NCBI GenBank assembly: GCA_013817465.1
Contig: JACDCP010000015.1
Location: 1 to 19,823 of the forward strand
Direction: 5' to 3'
Origin: Gammaproteobacteria bacterium
Lineage (GTDB): Bacteria > Pseudomonadota > Gammaproteobacteria > Steroidobacterales > JACDCP01
DNA length: 19,823 bases
This document shows, one piece after another, positions 14,802 to 19,823 of this stretch. Positions within the stretch are counted from its first letter, which is position 1, and the number at the start of each line of letters is the position of its first letter. The notes beneath the pieces were generated by a model. It saw only the letters and a program-made list of their open reading frames with translations. It was not told where the DNA came from and made no database searches. A program made the position numbers and the translations under genes.

Positions 14802-14823
14802 CTTGTTGCTATATAGCGACAAG
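14802..14823. promoter_or_regulatory. 22-bp near-perfect palindrome, candidate enhancer (UAS) site
   Basis: CTTGTTGCTAT/ATAGCGACAAG is a 22-bp palindrome with one mismatched pair (20 of 22 positions symmetric). Its centre is about 130 bp before the predicted start of the sigma-54 promoter at 14915, the usual distance for a bacterial enhancer-binding protein. A weaker dyad, TGCAA/TTGCA (14775-14787), is centred about 31 bp (three helical turns) upstream. Tandem dyads on one helix face are common for such activators. The protein is unknown. Confidence 0.5.
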
Positions 14824-14883
14824 TCGGCCGTGCTTTGGCTGCGCGGCCGGCTGAATTCACTTCAAAAACCCACTAGCCAGGGA

Positions 14884-14896
14884 CAACTTATTGTTT
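14884..14896. promoter_or_regulatory. IHF-like site between enhancer and sigma-54 promoter
   Basis: CAACTTATTGTTT matches the reverse IHF consensus YAANNNNTTGATW with one mismatch. It lies in an AT-rich stretch midway between the palindrome and the -24 element, where IHF bends DNA in many sigma-54 systems. A one-mismatch match alone is weak evidence. Confidence 0.25.
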
Positions 14897-14914
14897 AACA
14901 TGAATTTTTTCAGC

Positions 14915-14932
14915 TTGGCACGAGGCTTGCTA
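14915..14932 (+). promoter_or_regulatory. Sigma-54 (RpoN) -24/-12 promoter for EF-hand gene 1
   Basis: TTGGCACGAGGCTTGCTA fits the sigma-54 consensus (YTGGCACGRNNNTTGCW) essentially perfectly, with the invariant GG (14917-14918) and GC (14929-14930) offset by 12. The predicted start is near 14942, giving a leader of about 61 bases. Transcription would need an ATP-dependent enhancer-binding activator. Confidence 0.87.
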
Positions 14933-14944
14933 CATCTTACCCGC

Positions 14945-14963
14945 AGACCTCAGGAAGGGGTCT
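14945..14963 (+). promoter_or_regulatory. Leader hairpin of EF-hand gene 1
   Basis: AGACC pairs with GGTCT around a 9-nt loop just after the predicted transcription start. The leader of EF-hand gene 3 has the same stem and loop length with a G-C to A-U change that preserves pairing. A shared CCCAAAGCATCAA block follows in both leaders. Confidence 0.4.
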
Positions 14964-15002
14964 CGCCCAAAGCATCAACGACATTCATTTCAGGAGGATT
15001 TT

Positions 15003-15413
15003 ATGAAAAAGCAACTAGCTATCGTTCTCGGCATGTCACTCGCCGCCGGCGCCGCCGTTGCGGGCAATGAAGGTGAGTACACCGAGTCCGACACGATGGA
15101 CACGGAAACGACGTCACAGTCCGAGATCCTGGATTCGGCAGAGCTGGATTCGGGAGAGGACATGACGGGAGAGGACATGGGAACGTCGACGGCGATGAAC
15201 TTCGAAGATCTCGACGTCAATCAGGACAGCCTGATCAGTGAGCAGGAAGCCACTGATTCGCAGCTTCTGGACTCCGAGGCTTTCGCAAGCGCCGACACCA
15301 ACCAGGATGGTTATCTGTCGCAGACTGAGTTCGACGCGCAGGGCAGCGCCTCGATCGAGGACCCGGCCGAACTCGAGACCGAGACCGAGACTGAGATCGA
15401 CGACGCCAGCTAA
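15003..15413 (+). CDS. Secreted acidic EF-hand protein, paralog 1
   Basis: This 136-residue protein begins with a signal peptide (MKKQLAIVLGMSLAAGAAVA, cleavage after residue 20). The mature chain is strongly acidic. A low-complexity Glu/Asp/Ser/Thr stretch (21-65) precedes two EF-hand loops, DVNQDSLISEQE (71-82) and DTNQDGYLSQTE (98-109), each with acidic residues at positions 1, 5 and 12 and Asn at 3. The first loop has Ser in place of the usual Gly at position 6. The tail (ELETETETEIDD) is again acidic. Calcium binding outside the cytoplasm is likely; the physiological role is unknown. ATG at 15003 follows AGGAGG with good spacing. Expression is predicted from the sigma-54 promoter at 14915. 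It is the first of three related genes. Confidence 0.9.
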   Translation: MKKQLAIVLGMSLAAGAAVAGNEGEYTESDTMDTETTSQSEILDSAELDSGEDMTGEDMGTSTAMNFEDLDVNQDSLISEQEATDSQLLDSEAFASADTNQDGYLSQTEFDAQGSASIEDPAELETETETEIDDAS

Positions 15414-15450
15414 GGCCTGGTCGGACATTTAACGACAGACCAATGACCAA

Positions 15451-15521
15451 TGGGAGACAGGGACGTCCCCACCCCTTCAGGGTTTTTCGCGACAGGTGAC
15501 AGGGAAGTCACCGCTCTGTCG
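15451..15521 (+). other. Structured spacer between EF-hand genes 1 and 2
   Basis: The 137-base spacer holds GGGACGTCCC (15460-15469), inside a stretch that looks like a decayed copy of the terminators at 15891 and 16532. It also holds a two-tier hairpin: CGACA (15490-15494) and GGTGAC (15495-15500), loop AGGGAA, GTCACC (15507-15512), then TGTCG (15517-15521). No U-tract follows, so it may allow read-through with partial termination or RNA processing. Confidence 0.45.
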
Positions 15522-15550
15522 GGCTCGAGGCTGCGAGACAGGAGAAGCGC

Positions 15551-15826
15551 ATGAATAAGGACCATTCGATCAAGGGCGCGCTGCTGGCTTCGCTGCTGGC
15601 GGCGGGCGCCGTTGCAGCTCAGGCACCGCCGGAGCCGCCTGGCGCACAGACCATGCCCGGCGAGCAGGTCGCACCGACTTTCGAGTCCGTCGATGTCAAC
15701 CAGGACAGCCTGATCAGCGAGCAGGAAGCGACGAGCGCCAAGGCGATGACGCCGGAGGCGTTCACGGCTACAGATGCCAACAAGGACGGCTACCTGTCGC
15801 GCGAGGAGTTCGATCAGGGCGCCTGA
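15551..15826 (+). CDS. Secreted EF-hand protein, paralog 2
   Basis: This 91-residue protein has a basic N-terminus and a hydrophobic core (GALLASLLAAGAVAAQA), so a signal peptide with cleavage near residue 24 is likely. A short Pro-rich linker follows, then two EF-hand loops: DVNQDSLISEQE (48-59) and DANKDGYLSREE (75-86). The first loop is identical to that of paralog 1, but this protein lacks the long acidic flanks and has a different signal peptide. AGGAG lies six bases before ATG. No sigma-54 motif is seen in the 137-base spacer, so it is probably read from the paralog 1 promoter. A strong rho-independent terminator follows at 15891. Its likely role is extracytoplasmic calcium binding; function is otherwise unknown. 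Confidence 0.87.
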   Translation: MNKDHSIKGALLASLLAAGAVAAQAPPEPPGAQTMPGEQVAPTFESVDVNQDSLISEQEATSAKAMTPEAFTATDANKDGYLSREEFDQGA

Positions 15827-15890
15827 CCATCGCTGGACCAATCACCGCCGGCGGCACGGATGCCCACAGGGATTTCATGCGGCGGGCCAT

Positions 15891-15919
15891 GGGCGACAGG
15901 GATGTCGCCCTCTTTTTTT
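15891..15919 (+). terminator. Rho-independent terminator after EF-hand gene 2
   Basis: The stem GGGCGACA/TGTCGCCC with tetraloop GGGA (15891-15910) is followed by TCTTTTTTT. It is a classic intrinsic terminator and is repeated almost exactly at 16532, after EF-hand gene 3. Confidence 0.88.
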
Positions 15920-16009
15920 GGGTCAAATCCAGCTGAGCAGCATCCCGGGCTGCCGGCGCAGCCACGGCTGGCCAATTGGAGGAGAGCCGTATCTCTTCGA
16001 TTTCCCGGC

Positions 16010-16027
16010 TTGGCACAAAGCTTGCTA
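16010..16027 (+). promoter_or_regulatory. Sigma-54 (RpoN) -24/-12 promoter for EF-hand gene 3
   Basis: TTGGCACAAAGCTTGCTA has GG (16012-16013) and GC (16024-16025) offset by 12 and matches the -24 and -12 consensus elements. It is related to the promoter at 14915. The predicted start is near 16037, with a leader of about 77 bases. No palindrome like that at 14802 is visible upstream. Confidence 0.82.
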
Positions 16028-16044
16028 CGTAAAGCTTGCTACGT
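16017..16044 (+). repeat. Perfect 14-bp tandem duplication across the -12 element
   Basis: AAAGCTTGCTACGT occurs twice head to tail (16017-16030 and 16031-16044). Each copy contains TTGCTA, but only the first has a -24 element at the correct distance. The duplication lengthens the leader relative to that of paralog 1. Confidence 0.95.
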
Positions 16045-16051
16045 ATTAATC

Positions 16052-16074
16052 GGAAACCTCGGGACGGGGTTTTC
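16052..16074 (+). promoter_or_regulatory. Leader hairpin of EF-hand gene 3
   Basis: GGAAACC (16052-16058) pairs with GGTTTTC (16068-16074), including one G-U pair, around the 9-nt loop TCGGGACGG. It is the counterpart of the hairpin at 14945-14963, with a compensatory pair change and a shared downstream CCCAAAGCATCAA block. Confidence 0.4.
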
Positions 16075-16113
16075 CTGGCCCAAAGCATCAATGACTTTTA
16101 CAGGAGGTTACAC

Positions 16114-16506
16114 ATGAAAAAGCAACTGGCTATTGTTCTCGGCATGTCACTCGCTGCCGGCGCCGCTGTTGCCAATGGCAATAACGAGGGCGAGGGCGAG
16201 TATACGCAGCCGGAAACGTCCGCGGATACGGGCATTGAGTCCGAGACGTCCACGGACACCGCATCGCCGACGAACTTCGAAGACCTCGACGTCAATCAGG
16301 ACACCCTGGTCAGTGAGCAGGAAGCCACTGACTCGCAGGTTCTGGATTCGGAGGCATTCGCCGCCGCGGACGCCAATCAGGATGGTTATCTGTCCAGTAC
16401 GGAATTCGACGCCAGCGTTGACGCGGGTTCCAATCTGTCCGTCCCTGCGACCGAACACCAGAAAGAGGTTATTGAGGAAGAGGTCCTTGGAGACGACGCC
16501 GGCTAA
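16114..16506 (+). CDS. Secreted acidic EF-hand protein, paralog 3
   Basis: This 130-residue paralog of the protein at 15003 has the same 20-residue signal peptide (MKKQLAIVLGMSLAAGAAVA), nearly identical even at DNA level. The mature protein has an acidic Glu/Thr/Ser stretch and two EF-hand loops, DVNQDTLVSEQE (59-70) and DANQDGYLSSTE (86-97), in the shared frame NFEDLDVNQD ... TEFDAS. The tail differs from paralog 1 (HQKEVIEEEVLGDDAG). AGGAGG before ATG fixes the start; the frame is open further upstream but would run through the sigma-54 leader. It has its own sigma-54 promoter and terminator, so it forms a separate unit made by duplication of promoter, leader and gene. Calcium binding is inferred from the loops. 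Confidence 0.9.
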   Translation: MKKQLAIVLGMSLAAGAAVANGNNEGEGEYTQPETSADTGIESETSTDTASPTNFEDLDVNQDTLVSEQEATDSQVLDSEAFAAADANQDGYLSSTEFDASVDAGSNLSVPATEHQKEVIEEEVLGDDAG

Positions 16507-16531
16507 GGCGAAATTCGAGCGATGAGGCTAT

Positions 16532-16560
16532 GGGCGACAGGGATGTCGCCCTCTTTATTT
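16532..16560 (+). terminator. Rho-independent terminator after EF-hand gene 3
   Basis: The stem GGGCGACA/TGTCGCCC with loop GGGA is followed by TCTTTATTT. Stem and loop are identical to those at 15891-15910. Confidence 0.82.
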
Positions 16561-16601
16561 GGCCGGACACCCGGAGGGCGCCCCCGCTGAAGCACCGGCG
16601 C

Positions 16602-16618
16602 GCGGGCTTCATGCCCGC
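16602..16618. repeat. Hairpin with the BON gene stop codon in its loop
   Basis: GCGGGC (16602-16607) and GCCCGC (16613-16618) flank TTCAT; on the minus strand the loop contains the TGA stop (complement of 16609-16611). It resembles the GGCGGGTT palindromes in G/C-arm style. It may protect or end the minus-strand transcript; there is no U-tract. Confidence 0.5.
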
Positions 16619-17322
16619 ACCGCTATCCGATTCTCCACGCCATGCACGCCGAGGATGCACCAGGCATCCAGCTCGGCGTGCTTTTTCTGCTCGTCGCTGT
16701 GCACCAGGCCCTCGAGCAATACGACACCGGCGTGCGTTTCGGCGCGAATCTGGCTGGCATCCAGCGAGGGATCTTTCTCGAAAACCAGCCTCAAGGCATC
16801 CGTGATCTCGTCGTCGCTGTCTTCTTCGCGCGGGCGCACCAGGAGGCGGTTGTCGACATCAGCCACGCCCGGCGTCCACCACGCCAGCACATCGGCAAAA
16901 CGGCGGTGCGAAAGGCTTTCGACTTCGCCAGCCAAGGTCACAACGCCATCATCGACGTCGAGCAGAAGGTTGCGCCCGCCGCCCCGAGATGCCTTCCCGG
17001 CCTCCTCGCGGAGCTGGATGCGATAGCCGCCGAATACGGGCTCCGACGCAAGCCGGGCGTAGAGCGTCTCGACAATTGCACCGTTCCCGCGTGCCCGGGT
17101 CACCTTTACACGAAGCTGGTCGAGCGTGCTGCCGACGCCTCGCATCGACGCTACGCGGTGCGCAATGCGACGTTTCACACCCACGTCCAGAACCTCGCCA
17201 CGCAGCACGACGCTGCCGTCACGCAGCTCGACCTCTACCGCCGGCTGCGCGTCCAGGTCTATGGCACCGTCCCGTTCGAGGGCCGCGCGGATTGCTGCAG
17301 CCAGTCCTTTCGACGAATCCAT
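16609..17322 (-). CDS. Triple BON-domain protein (cytoplasmic)
   Basis: This 237-residue protein consists of three BON-like units: about 6-75 (IRAALERDGAIDL to GVGSTLDQLRVKV), about 83-165 (VETLYARLASEPV to GVADVDNRLLVRP) and about 172-237 (ITDALRLVFEKDP to GVHGVENRIAVRA). Each shows the BON signature of a helix, a strand with VxLxGxV (VVLRGEV, VTLAGEV, VLLEGLV), a helix and the closing GVxxVxNRL/I strand. There is no signal peptide or lipobox, unlike OsmY-type periplasmic BON proteins, so it is probably cytoplasmic. BON domains bind membranes or other ligands; the function here is unknown. ATG at 17322 has GGAG six bases upstream. It diverges from the succinate-semialdehyde dehydrogenase gene and converges with EF-hand gene 3. 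Confidence 0.87.
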   Translation of the reverse strand: MDSSKGLAAAIRAALERDGAIDLDAQPAVEVELRDGSVVLRGEVLDVGVKRRIAHRVASMRGVGSTLDQLRVKVTRARGNGAIVETLYARLASEPVFGGYRIQLREEAGKASRGGGRNLLLDVDDGVVTLAGEVESLSHRRFADVLAWWTPGVADVDNRLLVRPREEDSDDEITDALRLVFEKDPSLDASQIRAETHAGVVLLEGLVHSDEQKKHAELDAWCILGVHGVENRIAVRA

Positions 17323-17420
17323 TTGTGCTCCAGGATGAACGCGTACACGTTACTTTAGCAGACGGCGCCGGGTGTCCGCCGATAACCGGGATAGCGCTCG
17401 CGGTCGTCACGCAGGGCGGG

Positions 17421-17436
17421 TGGCAAGCATATTGCA
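17421..17436 (+). promoter_or_regulatory. Sigma-54-like promoter before the succinate-semialdehyde dehydrogenase gene
   Basis: TGGCAAGCATATTGCA has GG (17422-17423) and GC (17434-17435) offset by 12, a perfect -12 TTGCA and one change in -24 (TGGCAA for TGGCAC). The predicted start is near 17447, giving a 19-base leader. Confidence 0.42.
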
Positions 17437-17465
17437 TAGAAGCGGCAACCGATCGCAGGCAGACC

Positions 17466-18830
17466 ATGAGTTTCACGTCCATCAATCCCGCCAACGAAAC
17501 CCTCATCCAGGAAATCGACGCCTGGGACGACGAGCGTACTCAGCACGCGCTCGACCATGCCGCGCGCACGGCTTCCGTATGGGCGGCGGAGACACAGGAT
17601 ACGCGCGCCGGGCGACTCCGCGATGCCGCCGGGGTGTTGCGCGACCGGCGTGACAAGCTGGCCCGCCTGATGACCACAGAAATGGGCAAGCTCATCAGCG
17701 AGGCGCGCGCCGAGATAGACAAGTGTGCGCTGACCTGTGATTTCTACGCACAACATGCCGCGGGTTTTCTGGCGGACGAGCCGATCGATACGGATGCCGG
17801 CAAGAGCTATGTGGCGTATCAGCCGCTCGGTGTGGTGCTGGCGATCATGCCGTGGAACTTCCCGTTCTGGCAGGTGTTCCGTTTCGCTGCCCCCGCGCTC
17901 GCAGCCGGGAACGTCTGCCTGCTCAAGCACGCCTCGAACGTGTCGCTCTGCGCGCTAGCGATCGAGGACGTGTTTCAGGATGCAGGGTTTCCCGACGGAG
18001 CTTTTACGACGCTGCTCGTCGACACCGACAGGATCGGCGGCATCATCGAAGATCCGCGCGTGCGAGCGGTCACGCTGACCGGCAGCGAACCGGCCGGCCG
18101 CTCGGTTGCCGGGATTGCGGGCGCGCACCTCAAGAAAACGGTGCTCGAGCTCGGCGGCTCGGATGCCTTTGTCGTACTGGACGACGCCGATCTCGAGCTG
18201 ACCGTCGAAAACGCCGTCAAGTCGCGTTTTCAGAACGCCGGCCAGAGCTGCATTGCGGCGAAGCGATTCATCGTGACGCCGGGCATCGCCGAGGATTTCC
18301 TCGAGCACTTTCGCGAGGCGGTGCTCGCGCTCGAGCCTGGCGACCCGCTGGAGGAATCGACGTCGCTGGCTCCCATGGCCCGCGGCGACCTGCGAGACGG
18401 TCTGCACGAACAGGTCCGTGACGCGCTCGAACGCGGCGCCACCGCGGTGACCGGCTGCGCGCCGATCGATGGCCGGGGCTTCTTTTATTGCGCTTCGATC
18501 CTGGACGGCGTGAAGCCCGATATGCGCGCATTTACGGAAGAGCTGTTCGGTCCGGTGGCGACCGTCATCCGCGCGCAGAACGAACAGGACGCGCTCAACA
18601 TCGCCAATGAGTCGCCCTTCGGCCTCGGCGGCAGCGTGTGGACCCGCGACGCGGACCGCGGCGAGCGCCTTGCGCGCCGCCTCGAATGCGGCGCGGCCTT
18701 CGTCAACGGCCTGGTCAAGAGCGACCCCCGCCTGCCGTTCGGGGGCGTCAAGCATTCCGGTTATGGCCGCGAACTGTCGCGTCACGGCATCCGGGAGTTC
18801 GTCAACGCCAAGAGCGTCTGGATTCATTGA
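17466..18830 (+). CDS. sad: NAD(P)-dependent succinate-semialdehyde dehydrogenase
   Basis: This 454-residue aldehyde dehydrogenase is close in length to E. coli Sad/YneI (462 aa). Visible sites are IMPWNFPFWQVFR (N131), CLLKHAS (K154), TLTGSEPAGRSV (203-214), general base E228 in LELGGSDAF, nucleophile C262 in NAGQSCIAAKRF and EELFGP near 358-363. The QSCIAAKR context is typical of the Sad/GabD1 group. The enzyme oxidises succinate semialdehyde to succinate, the last step of GABA and some polyamine breakdown. ATG at 17466 starts the canonical FTSINPANE; the open frame to 16989 would overlap the divergent BON gene. AGGCAGACC precedes the start. No transaminase partner (gabT) is in the window. 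The sigma-54-like promoter would fit nitrogen-linked control. Substrate is inferred from family. Confidence 0.9.
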   Translation: MSFTSINPANETLIQEIDAWDDERTQHALDHAARTASVWAAETQDTRAGRLRDAAGVLRDRRDKLARLMTTEMGKLISEARAEIDKCALTCDFYAQHAAGFLADEPIDTDAGKSYVAYQPLGVVLAIMPWNFPFWQVFRFAAPALAAGNVCLLKHASNVSLCALAIEDVFQDAGFPDGAFTTLLVDTDRIGGIIEDPRVRAVTLTGSEPAGRSVAGIAGAHLKKTVLELGGSDAFVVLDDADLELTVENAVKSRFQNAGQSCIAAKRFIVTPGIAEDFLEHFREAVLALEPGDPLEESTSLAPMARGDLRDGLHEQVRDALERGATAVTGCAPIDGRGFFYCASILDGVKPDMRAFTEELFGPVATVIRAQNEQDALNIANESPFGLGGSVWTRDADRGERLARRLECGAAFVNGLVKSDPRLPFGGVKHSGYGRELSRHGIREFVNAKSVWIH

Positions 18831-18916
18831 ATCTCGTCGCCAGTCGATTAGACTAACGCCGGTCTCGTCGCGAGCCGCGTTATCATGCTCTTGACTGTAG
18901 GGCCGAATTCAATCGT

Positions 18917-18970
18917 GCCAACCGCGCCGACGAGGCTGACTGACGCGCAAGCGCCCGGTGCGCGGTTGGC
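18917..18970. repeat. 11-bp perfect inverted repeat with 32-nt loop
   Basis: GCCAACCGCGC (18917-18927) and GCGCGGTTGGC (18960-18970) are perfectly complementary. They lie in the 277-base gap between the succinate-semialdehyde dehydrogenase and cbpA genes, where no gene is seen. No U-tract follows. It could be a regulatory RNA stem, a 3'-end structure or a protein site. Confidence 0.6.
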
Positions 18971-19082
18971 TGCGAAACAATCATCGACCGCGAATTGTCT
19001 CTTCACAGACGCCAATCGAAGCCTGTGCGACCTTGTTGGAGACTTCCTTGCCGTTCGGTAAATCGTTGTCCGTGCCAAGAAC

Positions 19083-19100
19083 GGCGGGTTGAAACCCGCC
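19083..19100. repeat. 18-bp palindrome GGCGGGTT-GA-AACCCGCC, copy B, in the cbpA translation start region
   Basis: It is identical to 6172-6189. It ends seven bases before the cbpA ATG, so it occupies the space where a ribosome-binding site should be. As RNA it would form a strong 6- to 8-bp hairpin. Confidence 0.78.
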
Positions 19101-19107
19101 CTGCGAC

Positions 19108-19823
19108 ATGGAATTCAAGGATTACTACCAGATACTCGGCGTCCAGCGCGATGCGACGCAGGATGACATCAAACGCGCCTATCGCAAGCTGGCGCGCAAG
19201 TACCATCCGGATGTCAGCAAGGCGCCCGACGCCGAAACGCGTTTCAAGGAAGTCGGCGAGGCCTACGAGGTCCTGAAGGACGCCGAGAAGCGCGCCGCCT
19301 ACGATCAGTTCGGCAGCCGCTGGAAACAGGGCCAGGATTTCCGTCCGCCGCCGGACTGGGACGCGGGCTTCGAGTTCTCGGGCGATGTGGCGGGGGCGAG
19401 CGGCTTCAGCGATTTCTTCGAGACCCTGTTCGGCCGCGCGCGCAGCGGCGGCCCGGGCTTCGGACAAGGCCACGGCGCCGGTGCACTGCGCATACGCGGC
19501 CAGGATCACCACGCGCGCATCCTCGTCGACCTCGAAGACTCCTTTCGCGGCGCGACTCGCAGCGTCACGTTGCGCGCGCCGGAGGTCGAGAACGGTCGTG
19601 TCACGACGCGCGAGCGCACGCTCAACGTCAAGGTCCCGCGCGGCATCATCGCCGGACAGCGCATCCGCCTGCCCGGCCAGGGCGCGCCGGGCATCGGCGG
19701 CGGCGAGAAAGGCGATCTGTATCTCGAAGCCGATTTCAGGCCCCATCCGCTGTTTCGCGCAGAGAAGCGCGACATTCATCTCGAGCTGCCGGTCACGCCC
19801 TGGGAGGCCGCGCTCGGCGACAG
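19108..19823 (+). CDS. cbpA: CbpA-type DnaJ co-chaperone (3' end outside window)
   Basis: The 238 residues visible begin with a J domain (MEFKDYYQILGVQRDATQDD; HPD at 33-35 in RKYHPDVSK; YEVLKDAEKRAAYDQFG near 54-70). A Gly/Phe-rich linker (about 85-125: FEFSGD, GFSDFFETLFGRA, GGPGFGQG) follows, then the first beta-domain of a DnaJ C-terminal region (ILVDLEDSFRGATRSVTLRA to DLYLEADFRPHPLF). There is no cysteine-rich zinc region, so it is CbpA/type II, not DnaJ itself. It stimulates DnaK; CbpA also binds curved DNA. The gene runs off the window, with the second beta-domain starting at residue about 225. The start is certain: TGA at 19090 is in frame and no other start lies between. No Shine-Dalgarno is present; palindrome copy B takes its place. 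Confidence 0.94.
   Translation, partial: MEFKDYYQILGVQRDATQDDIKRAYRKLARKYHPDVSKAPDAETRFKEVGEAYEVLKDAEKRAAYDQFGSRWKQGQDFRPPPDWDAGFEFSGDVAGASGFSDFFETLFGRARSGGPGFGQGHGAGALRIRGQDHHARILVDLEDSFRGATRSVTLRAPEVENGRVTTRERTLNVKVPRGIIAGQRIRLPGQGAPGIGGGEKGDLYLEADFRPHPLFRAEKRDIHLELPVTPWEAALGD

Noticed and set aside
14942..15002. Known riboswitch (for example c-di-GMP) in the EF-hand leader
   Set aside because: The leader is about 60 bases with one short hairpin, too small and without the conserved core of a known class.

Overview
The window is GC-rich, densely coded bacterial chromosome with no phage, plasmid, transposase, rRNA, tRNA or CRISPR signal. The gene content (an E. coli-like PpnN nucleosidase, an MltD-type LysM transglycosylase, DUF3096, an orphan ParA, CbpA, and TIGR02466-type 2OG oxygenase) and the short palindromic repeats between genes suggest a gammaproteobacterium, possibly of the Woeseiales/Steroidobacterales/Xanthomonadales type. 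That placement is inference; no taxonomic marker gene is present.

Layout. 1-1.8 kb: two tiny minus-strand genes, a run of four consecutive hairpins (329-444), an orphan ParA-like ATPase on the plus strand and a small unknown gene. 1.9-14.65 kb: a long co-directional minus-strand block. Read in transcription order from its right end it holds DUF3096, the LysM transglycosylase, an ATP-grasp enzyme, an exported TPR protein, PruA, an M49-like zinc lipoprotein, an exported M24 (Xaa-Pro type) peptidase, an L,D-transpeptidase, a 2OG-Fe(II) oxygenase and PpnN. 14.65-16.6 kb: a plus-strand island of three paralogous secreted, acidic EF-hand proteins. 16.6-19.8 kb: a triple-BON protein, a succinate-semialdehyde dehydrogenase and the start of a CbpA/DnaJ-type co-chaperone cut by the window end.

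How the genes may work together. The exported M24 peptidase, the M49-like lipoprotein and PruA are consecutive and could form a peptide/proline salvage group: peptides are trimmed outside the cytoplasm and proline is oxidised to glutamate. The L,D-transpeptidase and the lytic transglycosylase act on the cell wall.

Most interesting part. The first and third EF-hand genes each have a near-perfect sigma-54 -24/-12 promoter (14915-14932 and 16010-16027), a related leader with a hairpin that shows a compensatory base change, a strong ribosome site and an almost identical signal peptide. The upstream promoter also has a 22-bp near-palindrome about 130 bp before the predicted transcription start, an IHF-like site between, and possibly a weak divergent sigma-54 promoter toward DUF3096. 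A further -24/-12-like site precedes the succinate-semialdehyde dehydrogenase. Together these suggest an RpoN-controlled, secreted calcium-binding protein system that I do not recognise as described. A second theme is repeats: three copies of a 24-28-bp inverted-repeat element, two of which bracket the M49-like gene, and an 18-bp palindrome that occupies the ribosome-binding region of cbpA.
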